Counted from the stretch's first letter, positions 1 through 9,129 are shown. The stretch is DNA of 64,000 bases from Flexithrix dorotheae DSM 6795 (GCF_000379765.1 NZ_KB903443.1:248001-312000); one strand, 5' to 3'. Translations and numbers: made by a program. Notes: a model not told the origin generated them from the sequence alone.

Positions 1-295
1 CAGCCAATGCATTTGACTTTGAGGCCAATTCGCTTGTCGGTTGGTTTTTAGTAGGGTCATATACCACGGTCAATTCCCTTTTATTAAGGTTTATTTCTAA
101 AATATTAATATTTTGCGGAGCATTAAAAACGGTAGTATGAGCCTGTTTCCAGACAAGTCCGTTGGCTACGGTTTTAGTATTCCAGGAAACAGCATCTAAT
201 GATATTTCCTGCGCCAAAAGCACGTTTGAAGCTAATAATAGGAAAAGAAATGGAAGTGTAATTTTAAATTTTAATGAAGTTGTTTGTAATTGCAT
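1..295 (-). CDS. N-terminal part of a secreted phosphodiester-glycosidase-like protein (runs off the left edge)
   Basis: Reading back from the ATG at 295-293 gives 98 codons with no stop before the window edge. The protein opens with a signal peptide (residues 1 to about 27, basic start, Leu/Phe-rich core, ending LLAQ). After it come a VSWNTKTVANGLVWKQAH segment and an INILEINLNKRELTVVYD segment, then SNALA at the cut. This order (WN..K.V..G..WK, N.LEI.L..R, SKSNALA) resembles the start of the phosphodiester glycosidase family (DUF2233/NAGPA-like), which acts on sugar phosphodiesters outside the cytoplasm. The catalytic region lies outside the window, so the family call is tentative. The gene is separated from the next minus-strand genes by a palindromic repeat. 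Confidence 0.55.
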   Translation of the reverse strand, partial: MQLQTTSLKFKITLPFLFLLLASNVLLAQEISLDAVSWNTKTVANGLVWKQAHTTVFNAPQNINILEINLNKRELTVVYDPTKNQPTSELASKSNALA

Positions 296-393
296 ACTTT
301 GAATTTTTATGAGTGTTGTTATTGAAATTCAAAGGTAATGAAATTGGGAAATGAATAGAGCTTATCACTTACCTTACTTTATATAAATGCTAT

Positions 394-483
394 GCGACTT
401 TTGCAAAGTCGAATCACCATCATAGGATTTGCAATCCGAATTAAAAATCCTACGATAGAACTTCGGGATTTGCAATCCCGAAG
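394..483 (+). repeat. Composite palindromic (REP-like) element, copy A
   Basis: Three palindromes lie in a row: gcgacttttgcaaagtcg, then aggatttgcaatccg with a returning ttaaaaatcct, then cttcgggatttgcaatcccgaag. The whole block returns in the opposite orientation at 58127-58231. It sits just downstream of the small membrane-protein operon and upstream of the edge gene. The organisation resembles REP/BIME elements, but no RAYT-type transposase is in the window. Confidence 0.7.
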
Positions 484-498
484 AGCAAACCAGAAAAG

Positions 499-693
499 TC
501 AATTAAAAAAACTATAACAAGCTCCTGACCCTATTAACAAGTACACTGTTCCCCAAATTAAATACACTTTTACTCCTTTCTCTTTATTTAGAAACCTGTC
601 CCAACTTAAATATAGTAAAATCAGCCCTGGACTATAAAAAATCAAAATGCCTATAAGTATTAATTCATATGCCATAATCCCAAATAAATCCAA
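499..693 (-). CDS. Small two-helix membrane protein (64 aa), paralogue of its upstream neighbour
   Basis: A 64-residue protein with two hydrophobic segments (about residues 8-28 and 42-60) joined by a basic loop. It shares a clear pattern with the 63-residue protein encoded just upstream: Y/M-SPGLILL at the first helix, W.R...K-K..KVY..G..Y at the second, and a terminal cysteine-containing segment. The pair looks like a tandem duplication. It lies 4 bp after that gene and is the last member of a four-gene minus-strand operon with a radical SAM enzyme and an Lgt-like enzyme. I do not recognise the family. The preserved paralogy argues that both are real genes. Confidence 0.6.
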   Translation of the reverse strand: MDLFGIMAYELILIGILIFYSPGLILLYLSWDRFLNKEKGVKVYLIWGTVYLLIGSGACYSFFN

Positions 694-697
694 TTCT

Positions 698-889
698 CTA
701 CAACGAAAAACAAATCCCTATGCCAACCAAAAAATATAAAGCACCTAAAATAAAATAGACTTTTGCATCTTTTTTCTTCTTCACCAACCTTCTCCAACCG
801 ATGAGGAGTAATATAATTCCCGGACTGTACATCACTACCAGGGCAAAAATTATCATTGGCAGCAGCCCGTCCATTTCAAGTAGTATCAT
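698..889 (-). CDS. Small two-helix membrane protein (63 aa)
   Basis: A 63-residue protein with two predicted membrane helices (about residues 9-30 and 43-62) and a strongly basic loop containing RRLVKKKKDAKV. Its ATG overlaps the stop of the upstream radical SAM gene in an ATGA arrangement, which suggests translational coupling. It is paralogous to the next gene downstream (499-693). The family is not recognised. The context suggests an accessory subunit or membrane anchor for the lipid-directed enzymes encoded upstream, which is inference only. Confidence 0.65.
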   Translation of the reverse strand: MILLEMDGLLPMIIFALVVMYSPGIILLLIGWRRLVKKKKDAKVYFILGALYFLVGIGICFSL

Positions 890-2280
890 AGATTTTCCTC
901 CTGTAATTTTTTTAAATATTCCTTTTTATCGTCCCGGTAAAACAAATTCATGGTTTCAAATGGAATGATTTTATTGTCTTTGTTCACAATATGCACACAG
1001 GATTTTTTAATTGCCCTTACATCAAAATTATAGGCATCCACAAATTGCATGATGATTATCCTGAATAAATTCTCATAACCTAAGGTAGGGGCTTTTACAA
1101 AAGGCAGGCAACACAAAATCTGATGCAGATTTTTGCTGGCCACTTCCACTGAATTTCCTGTACTAAATAAATCCAGCATTTTCCCATGCAAAGCCTCATC
1201 CTGTTCATAAACTATTGTATTTTTTCCATTATCCAGTAAATCTGCAGGGTTTACGTATCTGGTTAAAGGCACCACCTTTCCTCCCAATTTTAACGCATAA
1301 CCCATCACAAGAGCGTCCGGATTACAGGGTACAGGGATCAGGTCATCTTCATTAAAAATATCGGTTTGTTCCAGTATTTTCCTACGGACTTCTGTAAGCG
1401 TAATTCTGTCTGTCTGGCTATTAAAATTATCCAGTCTTCCGGCAATTTGGGTAGGTTGCAGTGTAACTCCACGAACACATTTCTGTTTTAATGCAAAGTC
1501 AATGGTTTGCCCAATTTCATCGTCATTCAGATGTTTTTGCAGGGTAACTACCAGCGTGGTAGATAAATTTAATTTATTTAAATGCGCCAAAGCTTTTTCT
1601 CTAATTCCAAGTAAGTTCGCTCCACGCATGGTTTCCAAAACATCTTTTTTAAAGGAATCAAATTGCAAATAGATTTCAAAATCAGGGGAATAGGCAGCAA
1701 GTTTTTTTGCATATTCAAAATCCCGGGCAATCTTTATCCCATTGGTATTGAGCATGATATGCTTTATGGGTAAAGACTTCGCATAGTCTAAAATTTCAAA
1801 AAGCTGTGGATGTAAGGTGGGTTCTCCCCCACTGATTTGTACCACATCGGGCTCTTTCTCATTTTCAACCACTACATCCAGCATTTGCTTTACTTCCTCT
1901 AAAGTTCTGTGCCGGCCGTAGGATGGAGATGAACCTGCATAACAGGTTGGGCAGGTCAGGTTGCATCGGTCTGTGATTTCCACCACTGTGAGGCAGGAAT
2001 GTTGTTCGTGATCCGGGCAAAGCCCACAATCGTAAGGACAGCCATAATCCGTTTTGGTATTGAACTTATAAGGCGTTTCCGAAGGTTTGTTGTAGTTTCT
2101 GATGTTTTTATAATATTCCAAATCATCGGCAATCAACACTTTTGAAGTACCGTGTTCTTTACAGCGTTTCAGCATGAAAACATTCCCATCTTCAAATACG
2201 ATTTTGGCATCAATCCTTTTGAGGCATTCCGGGCATAGGCTTAAGGTATAATCGTAATAAGTATATTTTCTAGTAGGCAT
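886..2280 (-). CDS. Radical SAM protein of the tetraether-synthase (Tes/MJ0619)-like group
   Basis: 464 residues. The radical SAM cluster motif is CNLTCPTC (C106, C110, C113), followed by ISGGEPTLHP, the SAM-binding GGEP element. The protein has further cysteines before the core: a CxxC at residues 16-19, C40, and a second CX3CX2C-spaced set CPYDCGLC (C81, C85, C88) with C96. A late VPCNPDAL motif is also present. Extra N-terminal cysteines of this kind are known from the MJ0619/Tes group, whose archaeal member joins lipid tails. Bacterial members have varied or unknown roles, so the substrate is not assigned. The start overlaps the end of the Lgt-like gene by 11 bp and the stop overlaps the next gene by 4 bp, so the three are probably one transcript. 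Confidence 0.8.
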   Translation of the reverse strand: MPTRKYTYYDYTLSLCPECLKRIDAKIVFEDGNVFMLKRCKEHGTSKVLIADDLEYYKNIRNYNKPSETPYKFNTKTDYGCPYDCGLCPDHEQHSCLTVVEITDRCNLTCPTCYAGSSPSYGRHRTLEEVKQMLDVVVENEKEPDVVQISGGEPTLHPQLFEILDYAKSLPIKHIMLNTNGIKIARDFEYAKKLAAYSPDFEIYLQFDSFKKDVLETMRGANLLGIREKALAHLNKLNLSTTLVVTLQKHLNDDEIGQTIDFALKQKCVRGVTLQPTQIAGRLDNFNSQTDRITLTEVRRKILEQTDIFNEDDLIPVPCNPDALVMGYALKLGGKVVPLTRYVNPADLLDNGKNTIVYEQDEALHGKMLDLFSTGNSVEVASKNLHQILCCLPFVKAPTLGYENLFRIIIMQFVDAYNFDVRAIKKSCVHIVNKDNKIIPFETMNLFYRDDKKEYLKKLQEENL

Positions 2281-3013
2281 GCCTAAGGAATTTAAATACT
2301 GTTTTTCTGTAATATAGGAAACATATTATACAAAGCCATTGGATACTACTCAATCCCAATATAAAAAATACATTTGGTTTTAGGAACTCAATAAGAAATC
2401 GAAATCCAAAATAAAAAAGCATGAAAACCTGGAATAAATAGCCATTTTCCAATTTCTTCAGTTTTTTTAATTTCAAACACATTAAGAATAAAAACACTAA
2501 AAATATAAGCTCATATAATGCCACAGGATGCCTTAACAAACCATCACCCAAATCCATTCCCATAAAAAAGGCCGTTGGTTTTCCATAAGTAAACTCATTT
2601 GTGCCCGAAAGAAAACAACCAATTCTCCCAATAAAAATCCCTAATATTATTGGAAGTGTAAATAGATCTCCTGAAGACTGTTTTTCCCCAATAATAGATT
2701 TGGCAATTTCCACCCCCAGTAAACCACCAAACAAGCCCCCCATTATCGTTTTCACATTAAGCAATTGCATCAGGTTTTCAGGGGAATAAGAAAAGACCGG
2801 GTTTTCCAGAAAACCCATCAACCTGGAGCCAACCAATGCCCCCAAAGCTGCTCCCAATATAATAGATAACCTATTTCCAGAAGAAATTTTATCCTTTTCC
2901 CTGCCTCTCAGAAAAACATAATACCTAAATGCAATGAAAAATGCCAGATACTCCAGAATAAGGTGAAGATTAATATTTATCCCGGCAAATTCCGGTTCGA
3001 AAGGGATTTTCAA
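2270..3013 (-). CDS. Lgt-like (prolipoprotein diacylglyceryl transferase family) membrane enzyme
   Basis: 247 residues with about seven hydrophobic segments. Lgt-family signatures are visible: GRIGCFLSG (compare GRxGNFINGE of true Lgt), RHPVALYE (compare RHPSQLYE), and a glycine-rich GGLFGGLLGVE segment in place of the HGG motif. The usual Lgt asparagine after GRIG is cysteine here, so this is more likely a divergent paralogue than the housekeeping enzyme. Canonical Lgt moves diacylglyceryl from phosphatidylglycerol to a lipobox cysteine. This homologue probably also acts on a phospholipid, but its acceptor is unknown. It is the first gene of the operon with the radical SAM protein. Confidence 0.8.
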   Translation of the reverse strand: MKIPFEPEFAGININLHLILEYLAFFIAFRYYVFLRGREKDKISSGNRLSIILGAALGALVGSRLMGFLENPVFSYSPENLMQLLNVKTIMGGLFGGLLGVEIAKSIIGEKQSSGDLFTLPIILGIFIGRIGCFLSGTNEFTYGKPTAFFMGMDLGDGLLRHPVALYELIFLVFLFLMCLKLKKLKKLENGYLFQVFMLFYFGFRFLIEFLKPNVFFILGLSSIQWLCIICFLYYRKTVFKFLRHAY

Positions 3014-3056
3014 TTTGAAAAATGGCTTTGATCAAAAAATTAGAAAAATCGAACAA

Positions 3057-3887
3057 CTATTCTTCCAACCTAGCAGTCCAGCGGATGCCTTCCAGAAAAC
3101 TTGGCATAAATAAAGAATTATGGGTTTCCTCTTCAAACTTTCGATATTTCAATTCAAAACATTGATGCTTTTTTAATTCTTCTATAAAACATTCAATTTT
3201 ACCAGAGTGAAATTCGGGAACAGGTTGGTAACTTACAAATATTTTAACTTTATCCTGCTTTGGAACACCATTTTTAATTTTCTCGATCACCTCCCCATCA
3301 CTAAACCAGATAGAAGGATCATATATATGAATAGTAGAAAAAGGATGATTCATGGATAATATATAACCTCCAAAATATCCTCCATAGGAATGACCAATGA
3401 GGGTATTTTCTCCATTAGTATTGTAATTTTTTTCGACATCAGGAATTAGTTCTGTGTTAAGGTATTCATAAAAAGCTAAACCACCACCAGAGTTTTTATT
3501 ATTGTACCAAGTCGAATCCACCTTTTCTCCATCATATTCCATTCGGGAATGGCTAAAAGTTAGATCAATACCTCGTTTTAACTCCCAATCTATATGAGGA
3601 ATGCCCACAATAATATGTCCTTTAATTTTCTTATTTCCGGCAAGGTCAAATTCAATATTCCTCACCAGGTTAAAGCGCCACTCTGCATCGAGCAGGTAAA
3701 TTACAGGATACTGAACTGTGTCAGAATAATGCATGGGCAGACTTACCCAATACTCCCGACTTTCATTTAAGGAATTAGATTTAATCGTGTGTTTTTTGAA
3801 CATAAATACGCAGGAATCTACCTGAGCGAATAAGGAAATTGAGGGGAAAATTAATCCGAAAAAAATAAAAAAAATGCTTTTTTGCAT
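3057..3887 (-). CDS. Secreted alpha/beta-hydrolase esterase (PF00756-like)
   Basis: 276 residues with a signal peptide (about 1-22, ending LFAQ). The serine nucleophile motif is GHSYGG (S167). A plausible acid is D190 in YDPSIW and the histidine is H256 in EETHNS. PVIYLLDAEW near residue 61 and the overall order match the putative-esterase group that includes iron-siderophore esterases and feruloyl/acetyl esterases in Bacteroidota. The substrate cannot be told from the sequence. It lies 26 bp after the 1231-residue secreted protein on the same strand and may be co-transcribed with it. Confidence 0.8.
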   Translation of the reverse strand: MQKSIFFIFFGLIFPSISLFAQVDSCVFMFKKHTIKSNSLNESREYWVSLPMHYSDTVQYPVIYLLDAEWRFNLVRNIEFDLAGNKKIKGHIIVGIPHIDWELKRGIDLTFSHSRMEYDGEKVDSTWYNNKNSGGGLAFYEYLNTELIPDVEKNYNTNGENTLIGHSYGGYFGGYILSMNHPFSTIHIYDPSIWFSDGEVIEKIKNGVPKQDKVKIFVSYQPVPEFHSGKIECFIEELKKHQCFELKYRKFEEETHNSLFMPSFLEGIRWTARLEE

Positions 3888-3913
3888 GGTTTAGTTTACA
3901 GGTGTTTAAAAAG

Positions 3914-6900
3914 TTAGAACTTCACCAACTTCACACGAAAGTCTTCTATTTCCAGCAAATATATTCCCGGAATTAATTTCTGGGTGGATATCTTTTCCTT
4001 TACTTTACCAGCGTCTAACCGGATTCCAGCTAAATTTCGAATTATATAGTTTTTGTTTTGAAGGGCCTGGTCTAAATATAGAAAATCTGAGACAGGATTG
4101 GGATAAATTTGATATTCCGGCAAAACTTCATCCTCAACTCCACTAATGACTCCATCGAAATTATTAATCAAATAGTTGGTATGAATCACATTTTTGGTCT
4201 GTGATCCTTCCCATTGTAATTTGATAGCGGCTTCACCTGAAGTATGCGTATATTCCACTACAAGGTTATAAGCCTGGTTTTGGGCAAAATTGTATTTTCC
4301 CGAAGTAGCATCCTTATCAATTACAAGTGTATTATCAATCCAGACACTAGCTTCCCCATTAGCCTGTTCCAGGAAAATGGTATACTCCTGTGCTTCTTGG
4401 GCCATCACCTGCCCAGTCCATCGTACACTAAAATTATCTTTAGGTATTGCAGATATTGGGCTTTTAAATTCCCAGTCCCAGGAAATCATGGGTTCTTTTC
4501 TCTGAACAGAATCTCCTGTAAAATCAGGATTGCTATAATAAGTAGCCATTAACCCTTTTCCTGCATCAGGGTCAGAAGTGGCAATTCCCTTTCCATGAAA
4601 CTCAAACCAGTTTACATTACCCAACCCAACTGGGTTAGTATTATTTTTAAAAATGAAAAAAACCTCATGTGTGCCTACAGTTTTCTGGACTGGGAGGTTA
4701 AAATAATCGTAATCCTGCCATCCCCCGGTTGGAGAAAGTTTACCTGAAGCGATTACCGGTCCATCCACACTATCAATCCGCACCTCAAGATTGCATGAAT
4801 TAGTTTCAGAGCCGTACCTTACTGTTAAAAAATCAATGCCCTTAAAATTCATTGGAGTAAATTTGAGATAGGAATTGTGATTAATAAATCCAATATTTTG
4901 TCCACCTCCTAAAAAATCCATGGATGCTTCCGGTTTCAAATCGAATAACTCTTGTGCATGCTCTGCCTGTTTTAGTTTGGGTTGCAGTACATGTACATCC
5001 TCCACTTTTATAGGTTCATTCACGGTCCCACCATTGTCCTCATAAGCAGCTTTGAGCACATAAAAAACATTATCCGAACCATCACCGTGGCTTTGCGTGA
5101 CAAAATTTCCCTCACACCCGGGCTCGGCTCCTGTTCCATGAGCATGATCATCATGTCCTATAGAAGGTTCAACTATAATTTCTTCACAGTTTACTTCTTC
5201 ATCCCCGTCAATTGCAGTAACCTTGTATAAAATTGTATCCCCATCAGCATAAAAACCTCCGTTTAACGGATATTCAATAGAAATTTCCGGAGCGGTATTG
5301 CCTACAGTAATAGTCACCTGTGCCTTTGAGAATAAACTGTCCTGGTCAAAGACGGTCAATGTAGCGATATAAACCCCTTCCTTTTCAAAAACATAAGTGG
5401 CGTTTGCAGTATTCGCATCTTCATTTTCATCCCCATCAAAGTCCCAGGAATAAGTCAACTGATCTCCTTCATCGGGATCAGAAGATTCATCCCCTTTAAA
5501 ATCGACAGATAAGGGCGCAAATCCATTGTCGATTGACACAGATATTTTCGCTTGAGGGGCACTTTTTGGATTCTCTCCTTTAAAAGATATTTTTAAAATA
5601 CGCGCATCGGGGTTGGCATCAGTGAAACCTGTTCCCCACTCTACCAGATACATTGCACCTTCAGGGCCAAAATGCATATCAATAGGACTATTTAGCTCCA
5701 GATCTGGCAAAAATTTATTAATCTGTAATATATTTCCGGACCCATCAAACCTTACTTCCCTGATCCAGTTTCTTGCCCATTCCATAATAAATAAACTATT
5801 ATCATAATATTGGGGAAAGCCCTGCCCCTTATTGGTATTTCGATCAAAATAATAATAGTCTCCGGCTGCGGCAGTCCGTCCCCCTTCTGATTCAAACTCT
5901 GGTCTTTCATTGAAAAAACCATAGGGATAGTGTAACCAGGCAGGGATGGCTGGAGGAAGTGCAGTTGCACCAGTATTATTGGGGGAATTATTAATCGGAG
6001 TATTAGGATCAAAGTAATTACCAGAGGAGGAAGAACTAAAATCGTAATCTTTATAAGCCTTGTTATCAGCTATAAAATATGGCCAGCCAAAATTCCCACC
6101 AACACTGGTTTTATTAAATTCATCATAACCCTTTGGCCCACGATTGGTATTGTCATTTTTGGCATCTGGCCCAACATCACCCCAAACCAACTCCTTTTTT
6201 GTTTTATTCACCGCCATCCTAAATGGATTACGGACACCCATCACGTAAATTTCCGATTTACCCTGGGCCTTATCGGCAAACAAATTACCCTGGGGTATGG
6301 TATAAGTTCCATCGGCTTCTGGATGAATCCGCAAAATCTTCCCCCTTAAATCATTGGTATTGCCGGAAGTTCCCTGCGCATCGTAGGCACTCCTCCCAGC
6401 CCTCTCATCAATTGGGGCAAATCCATCAGATTCAAATGGGTTTACATTATCACCAGTGGAAATATACAAATTCCCTTCTCCATCAAATTCCAGATCGCCC
6501 CCGGAATGACAGCAAAGCTCCCGCTGAACGGGGATAGTCAATATAACCTGCTCTGAAGATAAGTCCAGTTCCTTATCTTTTAACTTAAACCGGGAAATAT
6601 TTTGGACGGAAAAACCCTCGGGAGAATAGAAAAAATAAATCCAGTTATTGGTTTCAAAGTCCGGATCCAATACCACTCCTAAAAGTCCATCCTCCTGATC
6701 ACTAACCACATCTATAGTTCCTGCTACATTAATTATTCCTGAATTAATATCCCTTATTTTTACCTTGCCTGCCCTTTCAATATACAATACACTTAAATCC
6801 GGTAAAACAGCTACCTGCATTGGGCTAACCGGATTGTTATCCAACACAGTGATTTCAAAACGGTCATCAATTCCTGCTTCAAAATCGCCTTTTATATCTC

Positions 6901-7609
6901 CACTGGCATATAAAATTCCCCCTAATAAATGATCTAAAAATTCCTTTTCTGTAAAACTTTCCTTGGTATGTCCCCCTCCGGTATACCATGCCCTTCCCCC
7001 ATCAAAAGGATGACACCAGGAGATGGGATGATCATAACCCATATTTCCTCCTGAATAGGTGGATTCATCCAATGTGGCCAACACATGGACCTTCCCTCTG
7101 GGATTCCCTTTGAAATTATACCACTCATCTTTCCGCTGCCAATACTCTGGTAAATTTTTGGTGGAAGGGTGAATTTTATCCGCTACTTCTATGGTGGCTG
7201 TTTGGATGGAAGGATGACTATCGAAGTATGCCCCTACCAGTTCACCGTACCAGGGCCAGTTGTATTCTGTATCTGAGGCCGCATGAATACCCACATATCC
7301 TCCTCCATTCTGAATATATTTTTCGAAAGCTTCCTGTTGAGAGGAATTGAGCACATCCCCTGTAGTACTAAGGAAAATTACCGCATCATAATTTATTAGA
7401 TTATCAAAGGTGAATTTTGACGCATCTTCAGTAGCTTCTACGATAAAATTATTTTCTGAGCCTAATTTTTGGATTGCTGCTATTCCATCTTCTATGGAAT
7501 TGTGCCTGTATCCGGCAGTTTTGGAAAAAATTAAAACCTTAAAGCTATGAGCTTCCAGATAAAATGAAAGGCAACAAAAAAGCAGACAAAAAAATACCTT
7601 GAATTTCAA
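3914..7609 (-). CDS. Large secreted ThuA / PQQ-type sugar dehydrogenase / PKD / CBM / PA14 protein with T9SS sorting domain
   Basis: 1231 residues. Order: signal peptide (1-20); ThuA-like domain (about 22-235, VLIFSKTAGYRHNSI, GGGYVGIHAASD); glucose/sorbosone dehydrogenase-type six-bladed propeller (about 255-665, with CCHSGGDLEFDGEGNLYISTGD and GVRNPFRM); PKD domain (about 685-775, YSWDFDGD); an Ig-like segment; a CBM6-like jelly roll (about 880-1010); a PA14-like domain (about 1020-1150); and a type A sorting domain (YQIYPNPVSDFLYLD to the end). It is probably cell-surface or released, and oxidises or modifies a carbohydrate at a bound glycan. This architecture recurs in Cytophagales and related bacteria. 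The ThuA activity is unproven. Confidence 0.88.
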   Translation of the reverse strand: MKFKVFFCLLFCCLSFYLEAHSFKVLIFSKTAGYRHNSIEDGIAAIQKLGSENNFIVEATEDASKFTFDNLINYDAVIFLSTTGDVLNSSQQEAFEKYIQNGGGYVGIHAASDTEYNWPWYGELVGAYFDSHPSIQTATIEVADKIHPSTKNLPEYWQRKDEWYNFKGNPRGKVHVLATLDESTYSGGNMGYDHPISWCHPFDGGRAWYTGGGHTKESFTEKEFLDHLLGGILYASGDIKGDFEAGIDDRFEITVLDNNPVSPMQVAVLPDLSVLYIERAGKVKIRDINSGIINVAGTIDVVSDQEDGLLGVVLDPDFETNNWIYFFYSPEGFSVQNISRFKLKDKELDLSSEQVILTIPVQRELCCHSGGDLEFDGEGNLYISTGDNVNPFESDGFAPIDERAGRSAYDAQGTSGNTNDLRGKILRIHPEADGTYTIPQGNLFADKAQGKSEIYVMGVRNPFRMAVNKTKKELVWGDVGPDAKNDNTNRGPKGYDEFNKTSVGGNFGWPYFIADNKAYKDYDFSSSSSGNYFDPNTPINNSPNNTGATALPPAIPAWLHYPYGFFNERPEFESEGGRTAAAGDYYYFDRNTNKGQGFPQYYDNSLFIMEWARNWIREVRFDGSGNILQINKFLPDLELNSPIDMHFGPEGAMYLVEWGTGFTDANPDARILKISFKGENPKSAPQAKISVSIDNGFAPLSVDFKGDESSDPDEGDQLTYSWDFDGDENEDANTANATYVFEKEGVYIATLTVFDQDSLFSKAQVTITVGNTAPEISIEYPLNGGFYADGDTILYKVTAIDGDEEVNCEEIIVEPSIGHDDHAHGTGAEPGCEGNFVTQSHGDGSDNVFYVLKAAYEDNGGTVNEPIKVEDVHVLQPKLKQAEHAQELFDLKPEASMDFLGGGQNIGFINHNSYLKFTPMNFKGIDFLTVRYGSETNSCNLEVRIDSVDGPVIASGKLSPTGGWQDYDYFNLPVQKTVGTHEVFFIFKNNTNPVGLGNVNWFEFHGKGIATSDPDAGKGLMATYYSNPDFTGDSVQRKEPMISWDWEFKSPISAIPKDNFSVRWTGQVMAQEAQEYTIFLEQANGEASVWIDNTLVIDKDATSGKYNFAQNQAYNLVVEYTHTSGEAAIKLQWEGSQTKNVIHTNYLINNFDGVISGVEDEVLPEYQIYPNPVSDFLYLDQALQNKNYIIRNLAGIRLDAGKVKEKISTQKLIPGIYLLEIEDFRVKLVKF

Positions 7610-7730
7610 TAGAATAAGAATTTAATTTTAAAAAAGCAGGAAAGTAGGTCGATAGGTCTAAACGTAATCAAAAATACTCGGGTTGGGGATAAAATTCAAG
7701 TTTTGCAGCCTTTAACAAGACTATGGAAAT

Positions 7731-7756
7731 AAAAAAGCCCCGGCAATTGCCGGGGC
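7731..7756 (-). terminator. Intrinsic terminator after rocD
   Basis: A perfect 10-bp GC-rich stem (gccccggcaa/ttgccggggc, 7737-7756) is followed on the minus strand by six Us (7736-7731). It lies 22 bp past the rocD stop. Confidence 0.9.
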
Positions 7757-7778
7757 TTCATTTAATTTTGAGATTCAA

Positions 7779-9017
7779 TTACTTTTTAAACGCCAAAATA
7801 GTTTTCTCAATAATATCACAGCATTCATGCAGTTCTTTTTCGGTAATGACCAATGGTGGGGCAAACCGAATGATATTCCCATGAGTAGGTTTGGCTAACA
7901 AGCCATTTTCCTTCAAAGCCACACAAATATCCCAGGCGGTGCTGCTTTCTTCTGAATCATTAATTACAATGGCATTTAACAACCCTTTTCCCCTTACCAG
8001 TTTTACCAATTCGCATTTTTGAATCAAATCATTCATTCTGTCTCGGAAAACCTCCCCCAATTTCAGTGCATTTTCAGTCATTTTCTCATCCTTCAACACT
8101 TGAAGAGCTACCATGGCCACTTTGCTGGCTAATGGATTCCCTCCATAAGTGGAGCCATGTTGCCCGGGTTTAATTGTCATCATAATTTCATCTCTTGCCA
8201 ACACAGCTGATACAGGCAACACACCACCCGACAAAGCTTTTCCCAAAATCAGGATATCAGGTTTTACTCCTTCATAATCGCAAGCCAGCAATTTTCCAGT
8301 TCTGCCAATTCCGGTTTGGACCTCATCAGCAATGAACAATACATTGTGCTTTTTACATAACTCATAGGCCCCTTTCAGATAGCCTTCATCCGGTACTTTT
8401 ACTCCCGCTTCTCCCTGAATTGGCTCCACCATAAATCCGGCAACATTGGAGTTCTGAAGTGCTTTTTCCAATGCTTCCAGGCTGTTGTAAGGAATTAATT
8501 GAAAACCAGGCATGAATGGTCCATATTCCCCATAACTCTCCGGGTCGTCTGAAGAGGATACTGCTGCCAGTGTTCTTCCCCAGAAATTTCCATTGGCAAA
8601 TAAAATAGTAGCCTTGTTTTCTTCAACTCCTTTAACCTGATACGCCCATTTTCGGCAGAGTTTGATAGCCGTTTCTCCACCTTCTACGCCAGTGTTCATG
8701 GGAAGGACTTTATCATAGCCAAAATAATCTGTAATATATTTTTCATATCCCCCCAGGATATCATTATAAAATGCCCTTGAGGTTAAAGTCAGTTTTGAGG
8801 CCTGATCAACCAGTGCTTCCACTATTTTTGGATGGCAATGCCCCTGATTAACCGCAGAATAAGCTGAAAGGAAGTCATAATATTCCTTGCCTTCCACATC
8901 CCATACTTTTACCCCTTTCCCTTTGGAAATTACAACTGGAATCGGATGATAATTATGGGCGCCATATTTGTCTTCCAAATGCATGGCTTCAGCAGAACTT
9001 GTAATTTTTGTGGTCAT
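7779..9017 (-). CDS. rocD: Ornithine--oxo-acid aminotransferase
   Basis: 412 residues, the usual length for this class III PLP aminotransferase. It transfers the delta-amino group of ornithine to 2-oxoglutarate, giving glutamate semialdehyde/pyrroline-5-carboxylate (arginine and proline metabolism, cytoplasm). Seen: the PLP lysine K260 in ILGKALSGG, the PLP-binding aspartate D231 in [25 protein letters not shown] near residue 108, and [10 protein letters not shown]. The start at 9017 gives [12 protein letters not shown], directly before the conserved NYHPIPVVI segment. It is a single gene bounded by terminators on both sides. Confidence 0.95.
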   Translation of the reverse strand: MTTKITSSAEAMHLEDKYGAHNYHPIPVVISKGKGVKVWDVEGKEYYDFLSAYSAVNQGHCHPKIVEALVDQASKLTLTSRAFYNDILGGYEKYITDYFGYDKVLPMNTGVEGGETAIKLCRKWAYQVKGVEENKATILFANGNFWGRTLAAVSSSDDPESYGEYGPFMPGFQLIPYNSLEALEKALQNSNVAGFMVEPIQGEAGVKVPDEGYLKGAYELCKKHNVLFIADEVQTGIGRTGKLLACDYEGVKPDILILGKALSGGVLPVSAVLARDEIMMTIKPGQHGSTYGGNPLASKVAMVALQVLKDEKMTENALKLGEVFRDRMNDLIQKCELVKLVRGKGLLNAIVINDSEESSTAWDICVALKENGLLAKPTHGNIIRFAPPLVITEKELHECCDIIEKTILAFKK

Positions 9018-9063
9018 AATTGTGCTAATTTATGTTTGTTTATTTATTGGTTTTGGTTTTCTA

Positions 9064-9112
9064 AAAAAAGAAAAAGCCAGCTGAAATTTAATAAAAATCT
9101 TTCAACTGGCTT
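9064..9112 (-). terminator. Intrinsic terminator after the cystathionine beta-synthase gene
   Basis: Inverted repeat aagccagctgaa (9074-9085) with ttcaactggctt (9101-9112), one G-U pair. On the minus strand it is followed by a U-rich tract (9075-9063). It begins 18 bp past the stop codon. Confidence 0.8.
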
Positions 9113-9129
9113 ATCATTATTAGTGAAAT

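Noticed and set aside
6223-6537. Plus-strand frame opposite the ThuA/dehydrogenase gene
   Set aside because: It lies wholly inside a conserved propeller domain on the other strand.
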